From Campylobacteraceae bacterium (lineage in GTDB: Bacteria; Campylobacterota; Campylobacteria; Campylobacterales; Sulfurovaceae): DNA of 11,495 bases. Under the pieces are notes generated by a model, which was given only the letters and a program-made list of their open reading frames with translations, had not been told where the DNA came from and made no database searches. The translations under genes were made by a program, and so were the position numbers. Every line of letters starts with the position of its first letter. Position 1 is the first letter of the stretch. The stretch covers positions 1 through 11,495 of the forward strand of contig JALUKJ010000163.1 in assembly GCA_027056615.1 (NCBI GenBank). Direction: 5' to 3'. This document shows positions 1 to 5,585 of the stretch, one piece after another.

Positions 1-185
1 ATATATTTAAGTCCTATAAGTTGTTTATCATATATATTACTCTTGTGCATATAGTTAGTAAAAAGTGTCCTAGAGGGAAAAAGAAATACTAAAAAAAGAA
101 TAGAAATAGAAGCAATAATTTTACTCATAAAAGAGAGTTTGTTCATAATAGCAATAGCAGGTTGAAATAGTGTATTAAAAAACAT
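1..185 (-). CDS. Membrane sensor N-terminus, probably methyl-accepting chemotaxis protein (5' partial)
   Basis: Reading leftwards from an ATG at 185 there are 61 open codons that run off the window. The protein begins MFFNTLFQPAIAIMNKL, followed by a hydrophobic stretch at about residues 22-36 (IIASISILFLVFLFP) and then a polar region ending YDKQLIGLKY. A short 'xxPAIxxMNxL' leader, one membrane helix and a 'YxxQLxGLxY' start of a periplasmic sensor region is the pattern I associate with chemotaxis receptors and related sensor proteins; no signalling domain is visible to prove it. The start at 185 is preferred over the in-frame ATGs at 191 and 146 because AAAGAGAG (minus strand, 200-193) lies about 7 nt upstream of it, but only 1 nt from the ATG at 191. 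The gene is transcribed in the same direction as the cyclophilin at 340-852 but appears to have its own promoter. A histidine kinase or diguanylate cyclase with the same input region is equally possible. Confidence 0.6.
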   Translation of the reverse strand, partial: MFFNTLFQPAIAIMNKLSFMSKIIASISILFLVFLFPSRTLFTNYMHKSNIYDKQLIGLKY

Positions 186-217
186 GAACATTCTCTCTTT
201 ACAATAATTATAAAAAT

Positions 218-226
218 AGTATAGCA
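218..226 (-). promoter_or_regulatory. Extended -10 promoter element for the membrane sensor gene
   Basis: On the minus strand these bases read TGCTATACT, an extended -10 of the form TGnTATACT. Transcription would start near 211, giving a leader of about 25 nt that contains the AAAGAGAG ribosome binding site at 200-193. Upstream on the minus strand is A/T-rich DNA without a clear -35. This is common for the main sigma factor of Campylobacterota (general knowledge). No experimental evidence is available. Confidence 0.45.
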
Positions 227-285
227 TAAAAAACAATAAAAAATAATATTATTTTTTAAATTAATCTAATATTATAAGTGAAATG

Positions 286-327
286 TGATTTTATCTCCCA
301 TTCTGTAGAAGATACGAGATAAAATCA
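286..327 (-). terminator. Hairpin downstream of the cyclophilin gene, possible terminator
   Basis: A 12-bp perfect inverted repeat, TGATTTTATCTC at 286-297 and GAGATAAAATCA at 316-327, encloses an 18-nt loop. It starts 13 nt past the stop codon of the minus-strand cyclophilin gene, where a terminator would be expected. On the minus strand the stem is followed by ACATTTCACTTATAA rather than a clean U tract, and the stem is A/T-rich. It may therefore be a weak terminator, a transcript-end stabiliser, or a bidirectional structure. Confidence 0.45.
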
Positions 328-339
328 TCTACAAACTGT

Positions 340-852
340 TTATACTTTTTGGGCAACAACCTCTATAGAAATAATATCATCTTCTTGATTAATGCTATCA
401 AGTACTTGAAAACTTGCTGTATCATCAAGTTCAATTGCACCAAATACAGTATGAACACCATCTAAATGAGGAGTTGGAACAAACGTAATAAAGAATTGAC
501 TTCCACCTGTGTTTGGTCCTGCATGTGCCATTGAGAGTGTTCCTCTTCTATGTGGTTGAAGACTTGTATCTGTCTCACAATCAATCGACCAACCTGGACC
601 ACCAGTTCCTGGCATACCTCTAGCACCCTCTCTTGTATTTGGGCAACCACCTTGAGCCATAAATCCTGGTATTACTCTGTGAAACTTTAACCCATTGTAA
701 AAACCTTCATTTGCTAAGTGTGCAAAGTTTGCTACAGTATTTGGAGCTTCATCAGGAAAAAGCTTAATCCAAATAGTTCCTTTTGAAGTTTCAATTTTTG
801 CGTAGTTGTATGTCTCCATAGTCTCTTGTGATACATCATATCTTTTTGACAT
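340..852 (-). CDS. Cyclophilin-type peptidyl-prolyl cis-trans isomerase, cytoplasmic
   Basis: The 170-residue protein is a single cyclophilin domain. It would catalyse cis-trans isomerisation of Xaa-Pro bonds and assist protein folding. The signature [13 protein letters not shown] lies at residues 57-69 and contains the catalytic Arg59 and the Phe/Met/Gln pocket residues. A second block, [15 protein letters not shown], lies at 108-122 and is followed by LDGVHTVFG. The residue matching the cyclosporin-contacting Trp of human CypA is His129, as in many bacterial cyclophilins. There is no signal peptide or lipobox, so it should be cytoplasmic. The start at 852 has AAGGA five bases upstream. It is transcribed divergently from pyrF and is not functionally linked to the cobalamin genes. 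The family assignment is secure; the exact paralogue name (ppiA or ppiB) is not assigned. Confidence 0.95.
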   Translation of the reverse strand: MSKRYDVSQETMETYNYAKIETSKGTIWIKLFPDEAPNTVANFAHLANEGFYNGLKFHRVIPGFMAQGGCPNTREGARGMPGTGGPGWSIDCETDTSLQPHRRGTLSMAHAGPNTGGSQFFITFVPTPHLDGVHTVFGAIELDDTASFQVLDSINQEDDIISIEVVAQKV

Positions 853-880
853 GTTAATCCTTATTTTTTAGTATTTTCGG

Positions 881-886
881 TAGAAT
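881..886 (+). promoter_or_regulatory. Possible -10 element for pyrF
   Basis: TAGAAT differs from TATAAT at one position and would place the transcript start near 893, about 22 nt before the pyrF ATG at 915. No -35 hexamer stands out. It overlaps the better -10 on the opposite strand. If no promoter exists further down, this could also feed the cobalamin genes, because only 28 bp separate pyrF from the next small gene. Confidence 0.3.
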
Positions 887-890
887 TATA
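885..890 (-). promoter_or_regulatory. -10 element of the cyclophilin promoter
   Basis: The minus strand reads a perfect TATAAT here, preceded by GGG. A transcript would begin near 878 and give a leader of about 25 nt that includes the AAGGA site before the ATG at 852. It overlaps by two bases the plus-strand TAGAAT at 881-886, which could serve pyrF, so the two divergent promoters would compete for RNA polymerase. Assigned by motif only. Confidence 0.45.
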
Positions 891-914
891 CCCATAAAAC
901 ATAAGAGGAAAAAT

Positions 915-1598
915 ATGGAACTGTGTATAGCATTAGATTTACCATCTGCAAAAGAAAATTTAGCCTTGGCTGAGTCATTAAAATCTCATAATATATGGAT
1001 GAAAGTTGGTTTTAGAGCCTACATTAGAGATGGGAAACCATTTATAGAAGCACTTAAAAAAATTAACCCTCAATTTAAAATCTTTTTAGATTTAAAACTC
1101 TATGACATTCCAAACACCATGGCAGATGCTTCTGAAGAGATTGCAAAACTGGGTGTTGACATGTTTAATATCCACGCTTCTGCTGGAAAAGTTGCTATGC
1201 AAACGGTTATGGAACGACTCTCTAGCTATGAAAATCGCCCTTTAGTTTTGGCTGTTACTGCTCTTACCTCATTTGATGAAGAGAATTTCTCTTTAATATA
1301 TGAAAAGGGTATTGATGAAAAAGCTAAACAGTTTGCTAAACTCTCTTATGAAAATGGACTAGATGGTGTTGTATGCTCCACTTTTGAAAGTAAGGTCATA
1401 AAAGAGGCTACCTCATCTGATTTTTTAACCCTATGTCCTGCTATTAGACCTTTTGGTGAAGATGCACAAGACCAACAGCGTGTAGCTACGTTAGAGTTAG
1501 CAAAAAAAGAGTTAGTTGACTTTCCTGTGATTGGTCGTCCTATTTATAAAGATAAAAATCCTGCTCAAAAAGTGGAGAGAATTCTTCAACACTTATAG
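915..1598 (+). CDS. pyrF: Orotidine 5'-phosphate decarboxylase
   Basis: The 227-residue protein has the length and motifs of the OMP decarboxylase family. The enzyme converts orotidine 5'-phosphate to UMP and CO2 in the last step of de novo pyrimidine synthesis, as a cytoplasmic TIM-barrel dimer. The N-terminal strand is LCIALDLPS. MKVG at residues 29-32 holds the conserved early lysine. The catalytic DxKxxDIPNT motif is seen as DLKLYDIPNT at 59-68 (Asp59, Lys61, Asp64). Further on are CPAIRPFGEDAQDQQRVAT and the phosphate-binding segment PVIGRPIYKD near the C-terminus. AGAGGA stands about 6 nt before the ATG. The gene is divergent from the cyclophilin gene and lies directly upstream of the cobalamin gene train, with a 28-bp gap and no visible terminator. 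Co-transcription is possible, though pyrimidine and cobalamin synthesis are not functionally linked. Confidence 0.96.
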   Translation: MELCIALDLPSAKENLALAESLKSHNIWMKVGFRAYIRDGKPFIEALKKINPQFKIFLDLKLYDIPNTMADASEEIAKLGVDMFNIHASAGKVAMQTVMERLSSYENRPLVLAVTALTSFDEENFSLIYEKGIDEKAKQFAKLSYENGLDGVVCSTFESKVIKEATSSDFLTLCPAIRPFGEDAQDQQRVATLELAKKELVDFPVIGRPIYKDKNPAQKVERILQHL

Positions 1599-1626
1599 TT
1601 TAAGATTCTAAAGCTACAATTCGCAC

Positions 1627-1794
1627 ATGAAAAAACATCTACGTGGACATAGCAAATACTATTTCTCTCTTTCTACCATTGCTATGTACTCAACCATGCA
1701 CATCTTGTGCTGGATTGATAGTAACTACCAGTACCACAAGAAAGCTTTTGAGTATCAAGAGTACAAAACCTCTCCTCCTCAATTTTTTTTATAA
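1627..1794 (+). CDS. Uncharacterised 55-aa small membrane protein upstream of cbiM
   Basis: An open frame of 55 codons begins ATG at 1627 and ends TAA at 1792-1794. The N-terminus, MKKHLRGHSKYYF, is basic. Residues about 11-30 (YYFSLSTIAMYSTMHILCWI) could form one membrane helix. The tail is rich in Tyr and His (DSNYQYHKKAFEYQEYK) and ends SPPQFFL. I do not recognise a family. In frame with it, a stop at 1609-1611 limits any upstream extension, and no strong ribosome binding site precedes the ATG. I prefer this frame over the overlapping 63-codon frame at 1643-1834, which reads as low-complexity Ser/Thr/Leu/Lys. Its position 52 bp before a solo CbiM suggests an accessory subunit of cobalt uptake, analogous to CbiN or CbtB, which are also small metal-transport membrane proteins. 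That role is inference; no sequence similarity to either is claimed. Confidence 0.55.
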   Translation: MKKHLRGHSKYYFSLSTIAMYSTMHILCWIDSNYQYHKKAFEYQEYKTSPPQFFL

Positions 1795-1846
1795 ACCAAA
1801 GTTTTTAAAATTTAAACAAAAAAATTTAATCTAAAAGGAAATTAAA

Positions 1847-2530
1847 ATGCATATAGAAGCAGGTATCGTTACAGGAACTAAGATATTATTGAGTTATGCT
1901 ACAGGAGTAGCTGTTGTAGGTATGGGAGCTAAATTGGCATGGGAACATATTAAAGAGAGTGGTGCTTTGTCATTACTGCTTAGAACCATTATCTCTATAG
2001 GTTTAGTCTTTACCTTTTTTGAGGTTTTACCTCACTATCCTGTTGGAGTGAGTGAGGTTCACCTTATTTTAGGAACTACTCTACTTATGGTCTTTGGTAT
2101 AGCTCCTGCTATGTTGGGTTTAGCTCTTGGGCTTCTACTTCAAGGCGTAACGGTAGCACAGTTTGATTTACCTCAATATGGTATGAATGTTACAACACTA
2201 TTGGCAAGTATGCTAATACTCAATATGGCAACTAAAAAGATTGTTCCACAAGGTACAGCATATAAAGATATTAGTTATACACAGATGTTTAAAATGTCTG
2301 TTATTTGGGAAGGTGCTATTGTAAGTTGGGTTGCCTTTTGGGCATTTTATGGTCAAGGGTTTACAGCTGAAAATATTCAAAATGTACTAACTTTTGGTAG
2401 TGCTTATATGTTAGTAGTTCTTCTTGAACCTTTAATTGACTTAGCCATTTTATCTGCTGTAAAAGCGTGGTATAAAAGTGATAGTTGTAACATCTTATTT
2501 AACAAACGTCTAACCAACTGTCAGGCGTAA
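1847..2530 (+). CDS. cbiM: CbiM-like cobalt transport permease (ECF substrate-binding component)
   Basis: The 227-residue protein is strongly hydrophobic, with about six membrane helices (roughly 8-30, 42-61, 70-101, 114-128, 153-170 and 180-205). CbiM/NikM proteins are the metal-binding S-components of energy-coupling factor importers. They begin Met-His-Ile, with the N-terminus and His2 forming part of the metal site; this protein begins MHIEAG and so keeps that start. His63 and His72 in the PHYPVGVSEVHLILG region match the conserved histidines of the family, and the following helix (GIAPAMLGLALGLLLQG) is family-typical. The rest of the N-terminal region diverges from the usual MHIPDGFL type. 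AAAAGGA lies about 8 nt before the ATG. No genes for CbiN, CbiQ or the ATPase CbiO are adjacent, so it may act alone, with the 55-aa protein upstream, or with subunits encoded elsewhere. Nickel as substrate cannot be excluded, but the context argues for cobalt. Confidence 0.85.
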   Translation: MHIEAGIVTGTKILLSYATGVAVVGMGAKLAWEHIKESGALSLLLRTIISIGLVFTFFEVLPHYPVGVSEVHLILGTTLLMVFGIAPAMLGLALGLLLQGVTVAQFDLPQYGMNVTTLLASMLILNMATKKIVPQGTAYKDISYTQMFKMSVIWEGAIVSWVAFWAFYGQGFTAENIQNVLTFGSAYMLVVLLEPLIDLAILSAVKAWYKSDSCNILFNKRLTNCQA

Positions 2531-2531
2531 G

Positions 2532-3350
2532 ATGAAACGCTATAGACACCACAAAAAAGACAAAGCCATTATCTTGGCTTGTTTTGGTTCAGTTATAGAA
2601 CAACAGATGTACCTTGACCTTAAAAAAGAGGTTGAAGAGAAGTTTGAAGGGGTAGATGTCTTTTTGTCATTCTCCTCACGTATGGTACTCAAAGACCTCA
2701 TCAAACGTGGTATGGACTACAAAAACCTACCACAAGTTTTGGCTGATGTTGACATGATGGGCTACAAAAACATTATTGTTACCTCGGTGAACCTCTTTCC
2801 TACCGATGAACATGAGCTTCTTATTCGTATTGTAAAAGGGTTCAACACTTTCTCTTTGGCGAACATACGCTACACCAAAGCGATTATCAACAAAACTAAA
2901 GAGAGTTCGTTGGCTCTTAAAGGCTTAAATGATGTCATTAGCCAAGAGCAGTGGGCAAATCTTTATGTGATTCATGGTGTACCTATCTTAGACCTTGCGG
3001 GGCTAAGTTCGGTCGGCTATACTGATGAGTTTTTAAAGCTCATCGGCGAGAAGAACTACACCTGTTCACTAGAAGGGGCTTTTCCTTACTATGCAGTAAA
3101 AGAGCAACTTGTAGCACAGATGAAACAAGATGGCATAACCCATGTACAGGTAGTACCTCTGCTTTTAGTCAGTGGTAACCACTATAGAAAAGACATGGTT
3201 GAGATTAGAGATGAGTTAGGAGAACACTTTAGCTCTCGTATTGTTCCATCTATTACCCAATCAGAGCGATTTAATCTTATTGAGCTTAAAAGTATTCGTT
3301 CTATTTTAATGCAAAATATAAAAGAAGAGATTACCAAACTTGGACACTAA
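2532..3350 (+). CDS. cbiK: Sirohydrochlorin cobaltochelatase, CbiK type
   Basis: The enzyme inserts Co2+ into sirohydrochlorin to start the anaerobic (cobalt-early) branch. The 272-residue length fits the two-domain CbiK/class II chelatase fold. The metal-site histidines are recognisable as His148 in YVIHGV and His217 in LLVSGNHYRKDM, with an acidic residue in the SLEGAFPYY segment (Glu181) and the PTDEHE motif at 90-95. AILACFGS near the N-terminus is the usual first strand. There is no signal peptide, so it is the cytoplasmic form. It starts 2 nt after the cbiM stop, so translation is likely coupled. Its last 11 bases overlap cbiL if the TTG start of cbiL is used. The first 60 codons end in G or C more often than those of later genes (25 of 60, against 15 of 60 in cbiET). 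An iron chelatase role for siroheme is possible but less likely here. Confidence 0.92.
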   Translation: MKRYRHHKKDKAIILACFGSVIEQQMYLDLKKEVEEKFEGVDVFLSFSSRMVLKDLIKRGMDYKNLPQVLADVDMMGYKNIIVTSVNLFPTDEHELLIRIVKGFNTFSLANIRYTKAIINKTKESSLALKGLNDVISQEQWANLYVIHGVPILDLAGLSSVGYTDEFLKLIGEKNYTCSLEGAFPYYAVKEQLVAQMKQDGITHVQVVPLLLVSGNHYRKDMVEIRDELGEHFSSRIVPSITQSERFNLIELKSIRSILMQNIKEEITKLGH

Positions 3351-4029
3351 AAAGTTAACTATGGTCTCTTTAGGACCTGGGGACATTGACCTAATAACCA
3401 TCAAGGCACTCAAAGTATTAAAAAGCTCTGATGCCATCTGTGTACCAACCAAAAGTGAAGACCATAGTTTTAAAAAATCACTCACCCATAAGATAGTAAC
3501 GAAGCTTATGGAGGAGCATAATTTTACTAAACCGATTATTCCTGTTTATACTCCTATGCACTTTTGCAAAGAGGATTGGCAGTATCAAGTAGATGTACTC
3601 TACAAAGAGTTTGAGCAGTATGACTCACTTAGTTTTGTAACTTTAGGAGATAGTGCTATCTATAGTACGGTTTACTATCTATTAGATATTATCAAAGAGC
3701 AAGAACCAAAGCTCTATGAAAATAGTGAAGTGATTGCAGGAGTTACCTCTTTTTCTCAAGCCTCTGCCAAGGTTAAAAAACCTCTCTGTTTAGGAGATAG
3801 TCGTTTTGAGATTGTGCCTCTTTTAGACAAAGAGGTTCCTGTAACTACTGTTTATATGCGACCTAAAATAGGCATGAGTACAGAGGTGTTAGAAGAAAAA
3901 GGGCAAATCTACACTTTTGAGAATATAAATTATGAAGGAGAGAATATCTCTAGTTATAAAATAGCAAAAGTTAAAAAATACATGACTCTATTTATAGATT
4001 TTTTTCAAAAGGATAACCATGGAATTTAA
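3340..4029 (+). CDS. cbiL: Cobalt-factor II C20-methyltransferase
   Basis: This SAM-dependent tetrapyrrole methylase would add the methyl group at C20 of cobalt-sirohydrochlorin. From the TTG start the protein has 229 residues. The N-terminal SAM-binding loop is SLGPGD (10-15). The family block TLGDSAIYSTVYYLLDII spans 101-118, with GDS in place of the common GDP. GVTSFSQASA (134-143) and LGDSRFEIVP (151-160) are typical of the CbiL/CobI group rather than CbiF or CbiH. I favour the TTG at 3340 because it supplies the first beta strand (KKLTMVSLGPGD), which an ATG start at 3361 would cut. AGAAGAG lies about 10 nt upstream. The gene overlaps cbiK by 11 nt and cbiC by 11 nt, indicating translational coupling in one operon. 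Confidence 0.9.
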   Translation: MDTKKLTMVSLGPGDIDLITIKALKVLKSSDAICVPTKSEDHSFKKSLTHKIVTKLMEEHNFTKPIIPVYTPMHFCKEDWQYQVDVLYKEFEQYDSLSFVTLGDSAIYSTVYYLLDIIKEQEPKLYENSEVIAGVTSFSQASAKVKKPLCLGDSRFEIVPLLDKEVPVTTVYMRPKIGMSTEVLEEKGQIYTFENINYEGENISSYKIAKVKKYMTLFIDFFQKDNHGI

Positions 4030-4732
4030 ACAAGAACAACCTCCTATCAATATTGGTGCTGACATATCAGTACGCTCTTTTGAAATGATAGAAGAGGAGT
4101 TAGCAAACTATCCAAAAGCCAAGGAGTTTAACGAAGAGGAACTAGCTGTTATTAGTCGGCTTATTCATACAACTACCTGTTTTGACCAAATCTTAGATAA
4201 TATCTACTTTTCAGAGAATGCCTTACATCGTATTAAAAATCTACTCTTAGACAAAGCCAAGATTATTGTCGATGTCAATATGATAAAAGTTGGAATAAGC
4301 CAATTTTACCTAGATACTTATGACAATGAGGTAGTCTGTTATATTAATGAACCATTCACTTATGAGTATGCCCAAAAGAACAAAACAACAAGAAGTTATG
4401 GAGCAGTTGTCGAAGCAATTAAACGCCATAAAGATGAACCAATGGTACTTGTATGTGGAAATGCCCCAACATTCATCTATGCTGCAATTAACACCTTACT
4501 AGATGAAAAAGTAGACCTAAGCAAGGTAGCCCTACTCCTCTTTCCTGTTGGGTTTGTAAATGTCTTTGAGTCCAAAGATTACGGACGACGCTTTAGTGAA
4601 ACCTTTGATGTTCCTGCTGTGATTATGCAGGGGCGTTTTGGTAGCTCTACCATGGGAGTGGCTACACTTCATGCTACTTATAAGTTGATTAAGGATTATG
4701 ATGGGGTTACTCATTATAATGGGAAAAAATAA
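4019..4732 (+). CDS. cbiC: Cobalt-precorrin-8 methylmutase
   Basis: The enzyme moves the C11 methyl group to C12 to give cobyrinate (hydrogenobyrinate in the aerobic route). The 237-residue protein contains the catalytic histidine in ISRLIHTTTCFD (His50), the substrate-binding segment VCGNAPTFIYAAIN at about 145-158, and LFPVGFVNVFESK, all conserved in CbiC/CobH. Near the C-terminus the usual GRKGGS is GRFGSS, a mild divergence. AAAGGA lies 6-7 nt before the ATG, inside the end of cbiL, with an 11-nt overlap. The protein is about 25 residues longer than many CbiC proteins because of an N-terminal extension (MEFKQEQPPINIGADIS). It acts last in the ring pathway although the gene stands early in the operon. 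Confidence 0.94.
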   Translation: MEFKQEQPPINIGADISVRSFEMIEEELANYPKAKEFNEEELAVISRLIHTTTCFDQILDNIYFSENALHRIKNLLLDKAKIIVDVNMIKVGISQFYLDTYDNEVVCYINEPFTYEYAQKNKTTRSYGAVVEAIKRHKDEPMVLVCGNAPTFIYAAINTLLDEKVDLSKVALLLFPVGFVNVFESKDYGRRFSETFDVPAVIMQGRFGSSTMGVATLHATYKLIKDYDGVTHYNGKK

Positions 4733-4735
4733 ACA

Positions 4736-5047
4736 ATGACCAACTTCCTAACATTCAAAACATTCATATCCATAGATATACTAATCCTATCTTATTATAT
4801 AGGGGCTATAATTATCCCTATTATTATGTGGCTTAGTAAAGCCTACCTACAGAAAAAATTCAAAATATTAGACAGCTTTAACAGTTTTCTACTAAAACTT
4901 TTTGGAACAATGAGCATAAAAAGGAAGGTTCTCTCAATAGCTCTCTTTGTTGCTATGTTTATATCAATGGAGATAGTTTGGAGAATGTGTTTTGAAGCTA
5001 TGATTGGGTACTTTCAGATGATAGAAGCCCTAAAGCAAGGAACATAA
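4736..5047 (+). CDS. Uncharacterised two-helix membrane protein in the cobalamin operon (DUF4282-like?)
   Basis: The 103-residue protein has two probable membrane helices at about 11-34 (ISIDILILSYYIGAIIIPII) and 63-85 (RKVLSIALFVAMFISMEIV). Between them is a loop with Lys and Ser, and the tail reads WRMCFEAMIGYFQMIEAL. An 'R-x3-E-x6-F-x2-IEAL' end after the last helix resembles the DUF4282 family of small membrane proteins, but I hold this only loosely. It begins 3 nt after the cbiC stop, with GGGAAAA about 10 nt upstream, so it is clearly part of the operon. No metal-binding cluster, signal peptide or catalytic motif is visible. Together with the following [2Fe-2S] protein it interrupts an otherwise purely biosynthetic gene series. 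A role in anchoring or electron delivery would be speculation. Confidence 0.75.
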   Translation: MTNFLTFKTFISIDILILSYYIGAIIIPIIMWLSKAYLQKKFKILDSFNSFLLKLFGTMSIKRKVLSIALFVAMFISMEIVWRMCFEAMIGYFQMIEALKQGT

Positions 5048-5075
5048 AAAATGAACTCTAAAAAAAGGACAACCC

Positions 5076-5585
5076 ATGCCTAGTACTCTAACCAACTCCC
5101 ATGCCTCTTCAACCTATGGAGCTAACCCTGTAAAAAAAGGAGAAGTTCGCCTAAATGAGATGGGTTCAGAGGTAGTTGAGGGGTATACTTGTAAACCTAA
5201 AGATTATGACCCAAATCGTCCTATTATGCACTACAAGACCCTTTTACTTCTTTGTGATGATGAACGATGTGGAAAAGCAGGAAAAACTGATAAAGCCTCT
5301 GAACTTAGAGAGATTTTAAAAGATATGGGGCTAAATAAGGGTGAAAATCGCATAAAAGTATCACGTACTGGGTGTTATGGTGCTTGTCGGTTTAGACAGG
5401 TATGTCAAGTGACTGAAAATACCCAAGCCAATGGTAATCCAAATAATAATGCTATTTGGTTACGCCATACACATAATTTTAAAGAGGAAGATTGGAGACG
5501 TATTTTTACACTTTTGTCAACCGACCAAGATTTAAAAAATGAGCTAGAAGAGAAGCATTTTATACCAATGAAAGTATATGAATAA
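5076..5585 (+). CDS. Thioredoxin-fold [2Fe-2S] ferredoxin-like protein
   Basis: The 169-residue protein shows cysteines at 60, 65, 100 and 104, a C-x4-C ... C-x3-C pattern with 34 residues between the pairs. This is nearly the ligand spacing of the [2Fe-2S] site of NuoE and related thioredoxin-fold ferredoxins. The surroundings are LLLLCDDERCGKAGK and SRTGCYGACRFRQVC. Two further cysteines (39 and 110) are present. The first 50 residues are polar and have no counterpart in such ferredoxins, which usually start near the strand at residue 53. AAAAGGA precedes the ATG, and the end overlaps cbiD by 8 nt. Similar ferredoxin-like proteins occur in other cobalamin gene clusters (general knowledge), where their job is unclear. 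Electron supply for precorrin-6A reduction or for cobalt reduction is a reasonable inference but not shown. A real NuoE subunit is excluded by context and length. Confidence 0.8.
   Translation: MPSTLTNSHASSTYGANPVKKGEVRLNEMGSEVVEGYTCKPKDYDPNRPIMHYKTLLLLCDDERCGKAGKTDKASELREILKDMGLNKGENRIKVSRTGCYGACRFRQVCQVTENTQANGNPNNNAIWLRHTHNFKEEDWRRIFTLLSTDQDLKNELEEKHFIPMKVYE

Noticed and set aside
1643..1834. 63-codon plus-strand frame before cbiM
   Set aside because: Its product is low-complexity (Ser/Thr/Leu, then Lys/Phe from A/T-rich DNA) and it overlaps the more protein-like 55-codon frame at 1627-1794.
1599..1846. Cobalamin riboswitch before cbiM
   Set aside because: No B12-box-like GCCACTG or the associated conserved blocks are visible, and the spacer is largely occupied by the 55-aa frame.
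5076..5585. NADH dehydrogenase subunit NuoE
   Set aside because: Only the cysteine spacing is shared. The N-terminal helical part of NuoE is missing and the neighbours are cobalamin genes.
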